In this document: piece after piece, positions 52,789-59,556 of the stretch | Numbering within the stretch: position 1 is the stretch's first letter | Layout of the letters: every line of letters starts with the position of its first letter | Assembly: GCA_013822735.1 (NCBI GenBank) | Contig: PNKZ01000014.1 | Span: 62,001 to 126,000 of the forward strand | Direction: 5' to 3' | Source: Pirellula sp. | Lineage (GTDB): Bacteria; Planctomycetota; Planctomycetia; Pirellulales; PNKZ01 | DNA length: 64,000 bases | Notes under the pieces: model-generated | Database searches by the model: none | What the model was told of the DNA's origin: nothing | Seen by the model: the letters and a program-made list of their open reading frames with translations, nothing else | Translations under genes and position numbers: made by a program

Positions 52789-53243
52789 TTCTTCCCCTTT
52801 TTAGAGCGGTAATACTTCCGACACTTGATTCGGTTGCACTCTCGGCAGATACGCTGATTAGGAGCGTTCTTGCCGCGATAGACGTTCGCTTCATTCAACT
52901 CGTGACCGCGATGACAATGGGTTTTGGCGAGGTTCGCCGCAGCCCGCGTGTTTCCTCGCAAGGTGTTTACTCGCGACGTAACGGCCTCCATGTGCTCGGG
53001 GTTTACGCATGCCCTATTCCGACAAAGATGATCAATCTCCAGGCCCTCGGGAATTGGACCGACGAGCAGTTGGTAAGCGAGGCGGTGGGCCAGTTGGTCG
53101 ACTTGCTTGCCGTCGCGGCGAAATGTGATGTGGCCGTATCCGCCAGCGACTTTGCCCGCCGTCCAGATCCAGCAACCGCCTTCGATCTTCTCGACCTTGG
53201 ACCAAAACCGTTTCTCGTCGGCGGCTGTAGGTACCACGTCCAT
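52785..53243 (-). CDS. HNH endonuclease, free-standing homing type
   Basis: A 152-residue HNH protein with HRLAYQLLVGPIPEGLEIDHLCRNRACVNPEHMEAVTSR in order; the catalytic His is in EIDHLC and the second in NPEHM. It ends in a basic zinc-ribbon tail (CHRGHELN, CRECNRIKC). The leader is a 19-bp motif copy 4 nt upstream, whose TAGGAG serves as ribosome site. It overlaps the DUF1257 gene, as mobile HNH genes often do. Confidence 0.88.
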   Translation of the reverse strand: MDVVPTAADEKRFWSKVEKIEGGCWIWTAGKVAGGYGHITFRRDGKQVDQLAHRLAYQLLVGPIPEGLEIDHLCRNRACVNPEHMEAVTSRVNTLRGNTRAAANLAKTHCHRGHELNEANVYRGKNAPNQRICRECNRIKCRKYYRSKKGKK

Positions 53244-53247
53244 GACA

Positions 53248-53266
53248 CGAACACTCCTAGATGGTC
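53248..53266 (-). promoter_or_regulatory. phage 19-bp motif ahead of the HNH-DUF1257-DUF2997 unit
   Basis: GACCATCTAGGAGTGTTCG on the minus strand. The GGAG inside it is the only ribosome site of the HNH gene, so a promoter role here would need an almost leaderless message. Confidence 0.65.
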
Positions 53267-53279
53267 AGCGGCACGCGGC

Positions 53280-53543
53280 TTACACTTCCGCGTCGATCAA
53301 ACGAAACACGGCCTTACAACGGAATTCGCAGCACTCACAGGCGCAGGCCATCGTAATGGTGCGGCCTTCCTGCGCCCAATCGTCGGACACCACGCCCCCG
53401 CCGCACATGGGGCACTTCTCACCGCCGAGCCGCACGAAGTCAGCAGCCAGGCCGCAGGATAGCTCGACCAACGCGGCGCCCTCGCCGAACTGCAAAGCAG
53501 GCCGACGCGGCGACGGATTCGATGCGGGAATGCGGTTGTTCAT
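53280..53543 (-). CDS. zinc-ribbon phage protein
   Basis: An 87-residue protein with CPMCGGG and CACECCEFRC, a four-cysteine ribbon, after a Pro-rich N-terminus. Coupled to the next upstream gene by an ATGA overlap at 53540-53543. Function unknown. Confidence 0.65.
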   Translation of the reverse strand: MNNRIPASNPSPRRPALQFGEGAALVELSCGLAADFVRLGGEKCPMCGGGVVSDDWAQEGRTITMACACECCEFRCKAVFRLIDAEV

Positions 53544-53761
53544 GCCGAGCCGCCTTTCGCCGATCGCTCGTCGCGCTCGGTCTGTCGCCGTTCCTTGTCG
53601 AGATCCTGCATCGACCCGTAAAGCTCTTCAAGCTGATCGACGAGGCCTTGATAGGTCCAGTCAAGCGAACTTTCGTCCTCTTGGTTCAAAATCCAGCGGT
53701 CGATTTTCTTGATGAGGCTCTTCGCCTTCTCGCCCGTCGGTGTGGTCCAGCGGTTACGCAT
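53540..53761 (-). CDS. small helical phage protein
   Basis: A 73-residue charged helical protein (AKSLIKKIDRWILNQEDESSLDW, QLEELYGSMQDLDKERRQTERD). Overlaps its neighbours at both ends by a few bases, so it lies inside one minus-strand operon. No function assigned. Confidence 0.6.
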   Translation of the reverse strand: MRNRWTTPTGEKAKSLIKKIDRWILNQEDESSLDWTYQGLVDQLEELYGSMQDLDKERRQTERDERSAKGGSA

Positions 53762-53990
53762 GTGGGAATCCGTTCTGGCCGATCGCCTCTCGCATTTTGT
53801 CGCGTACGGTTCCCGGGTGTTCCCACGCCGAGATCAGCAGCGCCACGATCGCGTCTTTGTTCGAGTCGTCGAGCGACAAGCCGTCGTTATCGAGCCACGC
53901 GAGCACCTGGCGCATTGCACTCTTGCCACGCTCCGAAGCTGAGAGACGCTTGATCGACTCGGTGACGATGTGACGTTGCTCCTTATCCAC
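53754..53990 (-). CDS. small helical phage protein
   Basis: A 78-residue protein from GTG 53990, with GGAG 7 nt upstream; helical throughout (SIKRLSASERGKSAMRQVLAWLDND). A longer frame to 54080 exists but its extra residues are not convincing. First gene of this minus-strand run as far as can be seen. Confidence 0.55.
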   Translation of the reverse strand: MDKEQRHIVTESIKRLSASERGKSAMRQVLAWLDNDGLSLDDSNKDAIVALLISAWEHPGTVRDKMREAIGQNGFPHA

Positions 53991-54667
53991 GTGAAATCTC
54001 CAAAGCGAAAGCCCCGGGCCGAAACGCCGGCCCGCTACCATACCGCCGGCGAAATTGAAGCCCGCCCCCTCCTGCTGCATTAGGCTCCAAATGGTGCTAA
54101 TGACACCAATTGGCTCATCTACTCGAGAAGCTCGCTTTCGCGAAGTGCCGTAAATCGCGAGCCCGCGGAGTTATCCACAACGCACTCGCCCGCGCGTAGG
54201 AGGCGTCTGGCGGCACTTACTAAGCGCGCATGCGCGAGCCTCTGGCGGCACGGGTGAGGTACGCCCGCGTGCACGCCCGCAACGCGTAGGAACATAGTCG
54301 AATTCGCCCCCTTGCCGCTTGGCGGTCGGCATGCCGGACCCCTCGCCGCAACGCCGCGCCGCAGCTCGCCGCTTGCGTTGTGCGTTGCGCGGCGATGCCG
54401 GCACGACCGTCGGACCGTCGAGAGATCGCCGCGCAACGTACGGGCCCGCCGGCGAGCGCAAACAATGCGGGCCGGCAATCAAACGGGGGCGAATCGCCGC
54501 GCCGCAGAGATCGGGCCGATGACGGGCCCATTGCTGGCGATGGTCGGCGCGGCGTGGAGATCGCCGCAGAGGGGAGCACGGGCCGCAGATAGGCGCCGGC
54601 AAACGAGCACGGGCCGCGCAGCTCGAATAGCTGCGCGGCCCGTTGTGCGTCGAATTGTGGGGCGTTG
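53991..54667. other. non-coding region rich in GCCGCA/CGCAAC words
   Basis: About 680 bases without a credible gene. It carries repeated short words (CGCCGCA, CGCAACG), a perfect 15-bp hairpin (54609-54643) and many CG-rich inverted segments. Frames here give arginine-rich peptides only. It shares GCCGCAGCTCGCCG with the region around 56143. Confidence 0.5.
54609..54643. terminator. perfect 15-bp hairpin after the small gene at 54668
   Basis: Arms 54609-54623 and 54629-54643 pair fully around CGAAT. It lies 25 nt past the stop of the minus-strand gene at 54668. No T-run on either side, so termination is likely but not proven. Confidence 0.6.
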
Positions 54668-54916
54668 CTAGTCGACGCGTACCATCGTCGGCAATTGCAT
54701 CGCAACGCAAGCGCGATGCCATGCGGTGAACTCGGCCGGCGTGGTATCCGGTCCGGCACGGTCGACGAATCGGCAGTAGTCGAGCACGTTGCGCACGTGC
54801 TGACGGTCGACCGGGCGCGGCGATGCGGCGTTGCGATAGTTGCGACCATGCGAAACCAGCTCGCCGCGATACGCGCGGCTACCGCTCAAAGCGGCGACCA
54901 AATGAGGCAAACCCAT
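54668..54916 (-). CDS. small phage protein, unknown
   Basis: An 82-residue protein (MGLPHLVAALSGSRAYRGELVSHGRNYRNAASPRPVDRQ in order, then FVDRAGPDTTPAEFTAWHRA). AGGAG precedes ATG 54916, with a TTACCAC element 37 nt ahead. It may be co-transcribed with the 55063 gene upstream. Confidence 0.58.
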   Translation of the reverse strand: MGLPHLVAALSGSRAYRGELVSHGRNYRNAASPRPVDRQHVRNVLDYCRFVDRAGPDTTPAEFTAWHRACVAMQLPTMVRVD

Positions 54917-54952
54917 TGCAGAGACTCCTAGAGGGAAAGCGGCGCGCGGCGT

Positions 54953-54960
54953 GGTGGTAA
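54953..54960 (-). promoter_or_regulatory. TTACCAC leader element (54668 gene)
   Basis: TTACCACC on the minus strand, 37 nt ahead of ATG 54916. Confidence 0.48.
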
Positions 54961-55062
54961 ACACGACCGGACCGCAGAACGAAAACCACGGCAAACAAGA
55001 GCGCCCCCGGGTGAATCACAACCCGGGGGCGTTGCTAGTGCGCCGTGCACAAGCTAACAGGT

Positions 55063-55734
55063 TTACGCGTCGACCGGCTTGATGGTCCGCAGCGCTTCAA
55101 GAGCTGCGCGCAGCTTGGCAACGGTCGCCGGCTTGTCACACCCTTCCCAACTCATCGCCGCTTGGCCGGCCCGCTTGTGGGCCCGATCAACGAAGCGCAC
55201 CACGCCGGCCGCTTTGAGTTGCTCATCCGTCTTCCCGGCGTCCTTCCCGGCTTTCCAGGCGGGGTTGATGTCCTTCTCTTTCTCGGTCGCCGGAATCACG
55301 CGTTCCGCATTGTCCAAGAGCGCGGCGAGATAGAGCGGCAAACCGTCGATCAGCGTCGACACCTGCGCCGGGAAGAGCGAAAGCGGCGCGCCCCCCTTCC
55401 CCTCTGCGGATTGATTGATTTTCAACCCGTTGAGTACCACCCGTCCCGATTCGGAAAACGTCACCCGCAACCCGCCGGCTGCGGCGCGATTCGCTCCGCT
55501 CTTGGCTGCGAATTCCTGTTGCTTGCCGATGATCGCGGCGACGTCACCCGCCGGGACCATCTGCAAAAGAGCGGTAATTTCCGTTGCTTGCGTCATGTCG
55601 ATGACGGTCGACATTGCCCAAGAGCGAACGGCGTCCGCATCCGTCCGACCGGAGAGGAAAGCGGCGAGCGCTTCAGCCGCCTTGTGTTCCGGACCGAGAA
55701 CGACAACGCTGGCAGCTTGATTCAATTTCGTCAT
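55063..55734 (-). CDS. hypothetical phage protein
   Basis: A 223-residue soluble protein: a helical N-terminal part (AEALAAFLSGRTDADAVRSWAM), a central beta section (GLRVTFSESGRVVLNGLKINQ) and a basic helical C-terminus (RFVDRAHKRAGQAAMSWEG). No family recognised. AGGAG precedes ATG 55734; TTACCAC and a 19-bp motif copy lie upstream. Confidence 0.6.
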   Translation of the reverse strand: MTKLNQAASVVVLGPEHKAAEALAAFLSGRTDADAVRSWAMSTVIDMTQATEITALLQMVPAGDVAAIIGKQQEFAAKSGANRAAAGGLRVTFSESGRVVLNGLKINQSAEGKGGAPLSLFPAQVSTLIDGLPLYLAALLDNAERVIPATEKEKDINPAWKAGKDAGKTDEQLKAAGVVRFVDRAHKRAGQAAMSWEGCDKPATVAKLRAALEALRTIKPVDA

Positions 55735-55764
55735 GTGCAGAGACTCCTGATATGTCCGGCGAGT

Positions 55765-55772
55765 GGTGGTAA
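55765..55772 (-). promoter_or_regulatory. TTACCAC leader element (55063 gene)
   Basis: TTACCACC on the minus strand, 31 nt ahead of ATG 55734. Confidence 0.48.
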
Positions 55773-55808
55773 TCACTGGCCGGACGGGTTGCGGCGAGCG
55801 ATGCGGTT

Positions 55809-55827
55809 TGAATAGCCGCAGATGGTC
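55809..55827 (-). promoter_or_regulatory. phage 19-bp motif ahead of the 55063 gene
   Basis: GACCATCTGCGGCTATTCA on the minus strand, about 75 nt before the gene start. Confidence 0.68.
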
Positions 55828-56912
55828 GCTCGCCGTCGCCGCGATCTTACCGGAAAGGCAATCCCCGGGGCGAATCGGCGAGCGTGAAACCACGCCGCAA
55901 ACCGGCCCGCAGACAACGCCGCAAACCGTGCTCGTTGTCGCGGCTTGAATCAATTTCAAAGAATTCCAGAAATTCCACGCCGGAACCAAACTGGACACTA
56001 CCCAAAAACGGGAAAGATTCGGCCCGACCATCGCCGCAGCCGGACATTCGCAACGCTGATCGCTCGCCGTGGTCAAGCCGGACCGATTCGCCGCAGCCCG
56101 CAAACCGCAGCCCGCAACGCCGCATCCCGTGCCGATGGTCGCCGCAGCTCGCCGGACCACGCAAACCGCCAAGCAACGCAACGGACAACGCACAACGCCG
56201 CAACGTATGGGAGCAACGCACAACGCCAACGGATACAAACGACGCAGCTTGCCAAGCAACGCCCCCCATGTGCTACACGTGCTGCAATATGTGGGGGAGA
56301 TAGACGCGATTCACGTCGACTAGGGGGTTTAGGCTGATTCTTATGCCCGACGGTCGGCGACGTTATCGCAAACCGTTTGGTTTCAACGGCTTGCGGCGAC
56401 CGGTCGACCCCGGGGGGCTGGACCCCCGCGCGTGAGCACGAATGTCTATTGGTTGCCTGCCGAGTATTTTTCACGTTTTTGCCCGTGGTAAGATAGGCAG
56501 GAGCGTTGGCAACGCGTTTCGCCTCACGTTAGCCGGGCGTGGGTGACCGCTGTCGGGGTCGGTTTTGGTGGCCGAGCCGGTGGGGCTGGTCGGGGTAGAC
56601 CGCCCCCTTTGGAAACTACCGATCCTTGCGGATTTTCGGTGCGGCGTGATAGCCGTAAGAACTCGTCGCGTCGCGGTTTACGACGCATCGTGGCACAACC
56701 AAGGGTGGCTCGGAAGTTGTGCCGACGGTTTCCTTTGACGTCCGGGGCTCGTCGCTGTGCCTTTCGGCCTTGGCGGTAGGTGCCTCGAATACCTTGCGTC
56801 CCAAGCGGTTACGCCGATTGTCGTGTTTGCGGCGGAACGGACGGTGCCGGATGGCTATCTGCGGGTCGAACGGTCGGGCTTGGGCTTCGGACGGGGGCAA
56901 GGTCGGGCAAAG
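55828..56912. other. about 1.1-kb non-coding region with CGCAAC/GCCGCA repeats
   Basis: No credible gene on either strand. From about 55890 to 56270 the plus strand is built of short, repeated words such as CGCAACGC, CGCCGCAA and TCGCCGCAG, several at 8-30 base intervals. From about 56300 on it is ordinary GC-rich sequence with one AT-rich patch (GTATTTTTCACGTTTTTGCC, about 56463-56482). Candidate replication or packaging locus, or RNA gene. See findings. Confidence 0.5.
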
Positions 56913-56948
56913 AAAAACCCGCCGTGCGTTGGGGTTACGCACGGCGGG
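56913..56948 (-). terminator. intrinsic terminator of the GroES-like gene
   Basis: A perfect 12-bp stem (56918-56929 with 56937-56948) and 7-nt loop, directly followed on the minus strand by TTTTTCTTT. It lies 6 nt past the stop codon. Confidence 0.85.
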
Positions 56949-56954
56949 CTCGTG

Positions 56955-57395
56955 TCAGTTTCGGCTCGCCTCGACGGCGAATGTGGTCGGGGTTTCCGGG
57001 CCGGTGGTTTCGTCGACCGTCTTCGCCGCGGCGGGCGGGTTGGCTTCCGGCTCTTGCTGTTGGCCGCCGACGATGCAGCCCATGACTTCGCAAGATCTTC
57101 CGAGGACGTAGGTTACGGTGCCGACTTTGATCTCCATCAGGTTCGCCAAGGGGGCGAAAACGACGACGTCGCCAACCTTGTGATCCATGGCGATCATCTG
57201 GCCAAACGGGCTCGTATTGCCCGGTCCGGCGAGGATGACGGGGCCCGACACGGTCGGCGCTCGCGATCCGTTCGGCAGGAAGATGCCCCCTTGAGTGCGG
57301 CCCGGCGCCTCGATCGGCTTGACCAGCAAGTAGTCATGCGAGGGGACAAAGCCTTCGCCTTCGTTGGTCAGTTCGAGCAAGATGTTTCGGGCCAT
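56955..57395 (-). CDS. GroES-like co-chaperonin, phage-encoded
   Basis: A 146-residue Cpn10-like protein. After a short N-terminal lead it has HDYLLVKPIEAPGRTQGGIFLPNG, which covers the GroES start and the mobile-loop region (GGIFLP). Then come VILAGPGN, MDHKVGDVVVFAP and VTYVLGRSCEVMGCI (roof and C-terminal strands). The Pro/Glu/Thr tail (about 112-146) is extra. It would act as lid for the host GroEL, as phage Gp31 does for capsid folding. ATG at 57395 was chosen; an in-frame upstream start is possible. Confidence 0.82.
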   Translation of the reverse strand: MARNILLELTNEGEGFVPSHDYLLVKPIEAPGRTQGGIFLPNGSRAPTVSGPVILAGPGNTSPFGQMIAMDHKVGDVVVFAPLANLMEIKVGTVTYVLGRSCEVMGCIVGGQQQEPEANPPAAAKTVDETTGPETPTTFAVEASRN

Positions 57396-57437
57396 CGCGT
57401 TCTCCGGAGTCAAGGGCTAGGGGGTCTAGGTAGGCGC

Positions 57438-57503
57438 AAAAAAGAAGCCGCCTCGCGTCAAGGTTCGGTGCTACCCGGAACAACCTGACCACGCGGGCGG
57501 CTT
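57438..57503 (-). terminator. compound hairpin with T-run, minus strand
   Basis: Three stacked stems (57445-57452/57496-57503, 57454-57458/57091-95 equivalents at 57491-57495, and 57461-57465/57482-57486) are followed on the minus strand by TTTTTT. It would stop transcription entering from the right, yet no minus-strand gene lies between here and 58574. Confidence 0.6.
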
Positions 57504-57580
57504 GCGAGAATGTCGGCTCGCGCCGGTCGTCGCTGTATTGAGTTTGCAGGTGGTACCGGGTAGCGGGCGAATACTACGCC

Positions 57581-57599
57581 GACCATCTAGGACTTGTCA
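57581..57599 (+). promoter_or_regulatory. phage 19-bp motif ahead of the initiator-like tRNA
   Basis: GACCATCTAGGACTTGTCA. Its end, TTGTCA, is followed after 17 bases by TTATAG, so at this copy a sigma-70-like pair can be drawn. The other copies lack the -10. Confidence 0.7.
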
Positions 57600-57627
57600 A
57601 CGCGCGCCGGGTTTGGTTATAGTTCCC

Positions 57628-57703
57628 GACGCGGGGTGGAGCAGCCTGGCAGCTCGCGCGGCTCATAACCACGAGGTCGGAGGTTCAAATCCTCTCCCCG
57701 CAA
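57628..57703 (+). tRNA. initiator-like tRNA-Met (CAT), phage-borne
   Basis: A 76-nt cloverleaf with the hallmarks of tRNA-fMet: an unpaired C1-A72 end (CGCGGGG against CCCCGCA, discriminator A), A11, and the loop CTCATAA giving CAT. The overall sequence closely resembles the E. coli initiator. One of the three G-C pairs in the anticodon stem, which favour initiation, is broken (C29 against A41). CCA is not encoded. It heads the plus-strand unit with the genes at 57780-58569. Confidence 0.9.
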
Positions 57704-57779
57704 CTTTTCAGGTGCAAGCCTTTGTGACCGCCCCGGTTGGTTTTCGCGAGCCAACCGGGGCACGCTTTTGCGGTGAACC

Positions 57780-57989
57780 ATGATCGGTGCGAACCGCGGT
57801 CCCTCCTTCAAGCTCGGCTCCGAACCATCGTTCGTTGAGCCGATTCTTCCGAGCGACGATCTCAGCACGTTGCCCGGCTACGGCGAGCATTGGATCGCCG
57901 AGCAGCGCACGATGCCGATCGCCGAAGCGGAGAAAGAGTTCGGCCTCGAACCCGGAACACTTCGAAAGTTGGGAGCGTCGCAGCAATGA
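57780..57989 (+). CDS. small hypothetical phage protein
   Basis: A 69-residue soluble protein (PSFVEPILPSDDLSTLPGYGEHWIAEQ, then EAEKEFGLEPGTLRKLGAS). ATG 57780 follows the tRNA by 77 nt. Its stop overlaps the next ATG (ATGA). Function unknown. Confidence 0.58.
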   Translation: MIGANRGPSFKLGSEPSFVEPILPSDDLSTLPGYGEHWIAEQRTMPIAEAEKEFGLEPGTLRKLGASQQ

Positions 57990-58234
57990 AACTCAATTTC
58001 ATTTCCGCCGAAGAAGCCGAGCGCCGCTACAACCTCAAGCCCGGCACGTTGCACAATCCGGACATCGCGAAATGCACGGCGTCGGGTAAGTTGATCGCCT
58101 TTTTAATGCTGCTCGCCGCGGCCTGGCTGTATCTCATCGTCGTGTTCACGATCGCGCGACTGCGGCATCCCGAGCTGACTGAGACGCAGTTGTTCTTGCG
58201 CACCATCGACATCGTCCTTTGGAGACTGCCGTGA
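57986..58234 (+). CDS. single-helix membrane protein with N-terminal helical domain
   Basis: An 82-residue protein; NFISAEEAERRYNLKPGTLHNPDIAKC precedes a strong helix (LIAFLMLLAAAWLYLIVVF). Coupled by ATGA upstream and GTGA downstream. The N-terminal part echoes the GTLRKLG segment of the protein before it, suggesting a duplicated module. Confidence 0.55.
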   Translation: MKLNFISAEEAERRYNLKPGTLHNPDIAKCTASGKLIAFLMLLAAAWLYLIVVFTIARLRHPELTETQLFLRTIDIVLWRLP

Positions 58235-58569
58235 GCCATCACACGCGCCGTCAATTTCTCGGCTTCGTTGCATCGCTACTCACGCTGATCGATGCCGCGC
58301 GTCGATTCTTCAAGTCGCCGGAAGCTGCCGACGATCAACCTATTTGGACCGATAAGCACGTTCGCGAGATCGACGGGCCTCCCGTTCGGCTGTATCCGGG
58401 TATCAATCCCGATGACCTGTTGCGAGACATACTCGAGCGCGACGGCCTGGATCTTTGCGAACCGATCTTTCCCGGGTTCGGAGATAAACGGCTAATGCCG
58501 ACCGAGCAAGACGTTCGTACGCTGGCCGCTCGTCTCGGAGTGACGCTCAAAGATAGGACTTTGTCATAA
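58231..58569 (+). CDS. exported protein with twin-arginine-like signal
   Basis: A 112-residue protein from GTG 58231. The N-terminus TRRQFLGFVASLLTLIDAA fits a twin-arginine signal (R-R-x-F-L). The mature part is acidic and contains IDGPPVRLYPGINPDDLLRDIL and LAARLGVTL. Function unknown. A Tat-type signal in a phage gene is uncommon. Coupled to the gene before it by GTGA and converging with the sigma gene. Confidence 0.58.
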   Translation: MSHHTRRQFLGFVASLLTLIDAARRFFKSPEAADDQPIWTDKHVREIDGPPVRLYPGINPDDLLRDILERDGLDLCEPIFPGFGDKRLMPTEQDVRTLAARLGVTLKDRTLS

Positions 58570-58573
58570 AGTC

Positions 58574-59287
58574 CTAACGGGCGCTGTTGAGGTAGTGCCT
58601 CTGTAGCAGCTTCCGCAGTTGCTCTCTCGCCTTAAGTTCAAGCTGACGGACTCGTTCGCGCGTAACGCCCAACGCGAAACCGATCTGCTCGAGCGTGCGG
58701 TTTTCGAGTCGCAAGCTGATGATCACCCACAGACGGCCGCGGAGCTGGTTGACCGCGGCGTTGAACTCTTCGAGCGTCGGGCCGTCTTCCGACTTACCGT
58801 CGAACTCGCGAAACGCGATCTCTTGGCCGATGGTCGGGAAGTCGTCGCCGGATCCGTCGGCCGAACTCCAATCGGTGGACAGCGCGCGGTGACGTGCGGC
58901 GGCGACGGCCTTCTTGACTCCTTCGCCCGCCTTGCCGCTCGTCACTCGGCAATGAGCGCAGGCCGGAACGCGCACCACGCCGCATTGCTCGCCGGCCCAA
59001 CGCGATACCTTGTGCTTGACGGCGACCACGGCGTAGGTGCTCAATCTTCCGCCGTTGAAGTCGTATTGTTTGATCGAATAGAGCCACGCTTCTACGGCAA
59101 CGCTCAGGCATTCCTCGACGGTAAAACCGTAGCGACGCGTGCGCCTCGTTGCTTGAATGATCAGCCCCATGTTCCGCTCGACGAGCGCGTTGCTCGCGGC
59201 GATGCGATCGGCCTCCGTCTCGGCGAAGTGCGCGCGGTTCAAGAGTTCGAGCTCTTCGGCTGCGGTGAGGAACGGCGCCTTGCTCAT
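58574..59287 (-). CDS. phage-encoded sigma-70 family RNA polymerase sigma factor
   Basis: A 237-residue sigma factor. Region 2 is visible in ALVERNMGLIIQATRRTRRYGFTVEECL... (about 35-100). A spacer of about 60 residues (about 110-175) follows. Region 4 is TLEQIGFALGVTRERVRQLELKAREQL, a full helix-turn-helix. Phages use such factors to redirect host polymerase to their own promoters. The start overlaps the upstream gene's stop (ATGA). Confidence 0.85.
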   Translation of the reverse strand: MSKAPFLTAAEELELLNRAHFAETEADRIAASNALVERNMGLIIQATRRTRRYGFTVEECLSVAVEAWLYSIKQYDFNGGRLSTYAVVAVKHKVSRWAGEQCGVVRVPACAHCRVTSGKAGEGVKKAVAAARHRALSTDWSSADGSGDDFPTIGQEIAFREFDGKSEDGPTLEEFNAAVNQLRGRLWVIISLRLENRTLEQIGFALGVTRERVRQLELKAREQLRKLLQRHYLNSAR

Positions 59288-59556
59288 CGCGCGGCGGCCT
59301 CGACCAGCGTCAACGGTTGCCGGACTTCGTCGACAAAGTCGGCGAGGAACGTGCGCGCGTAATACTCCGGTAGATCATCCGGCCACTTCTCGACGGCGAC
59401 GATCTTGTAAACGCACGTCGTGAGCACGACGTAATCTTCCGCGATGATCGTGCCGGCGATGCGCAACTCCGACGTGAGATCGAGAGGCGACCGCCCGACT
59501 TGTTCGCCGTCGAACGGACCGCCGCGGAGTCGGACCATGTGATGCGCGGTGTTCAT
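59284..59556 (-). CDS. hypothetical phage protein
   Basis: A 90-residue protein (MNTAHHMVRLRGGPFDGEQV...). The GGPFDGEQV start is common in short phage proteins of unknown role. Beta-rich middle (IIAEDYVVLTTCVYKIVAVEKW). ATGA overlaps at both ends tie it to the sigma gene and the 59553 gene. Confidence 0.62.
   Translation of the reverse strand: MNTAHHMVRLRGGPFDGEQVGRSPLDLTSELRIAGTIIAEDYVVLTTCVYKIVAVEKWPDDLPEYYARTFLADFVDEVRQPLTLVEAAAR

Noticed and set aside
54220-54849. Minus-strand frames in the repeat-rich gap
   Set aside because: Arg/Ala-rich peptides without a ribosome site or family; the region reads as non-coding repeats.
55890-56270. CRISPR-like repeat array
   Set aside because: The repeated words are too short (6-9 bases), unevenly spaced and lack constant-length spacers; no cas genes are near.
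56757-57488. Open plus-strand frame across the GroES-like gene
   Set aside because: The minus strand carries a complete Cpn10 pattern and its own terminator.
57594-57622. Sigma-70 promoter TTGTCA-N17-TTATAG at the tRNA
   Set aside because: Plausible at this copy alone, but the other ten copies of the motif have no matching -10, so I did not define the motif as a -35 box.
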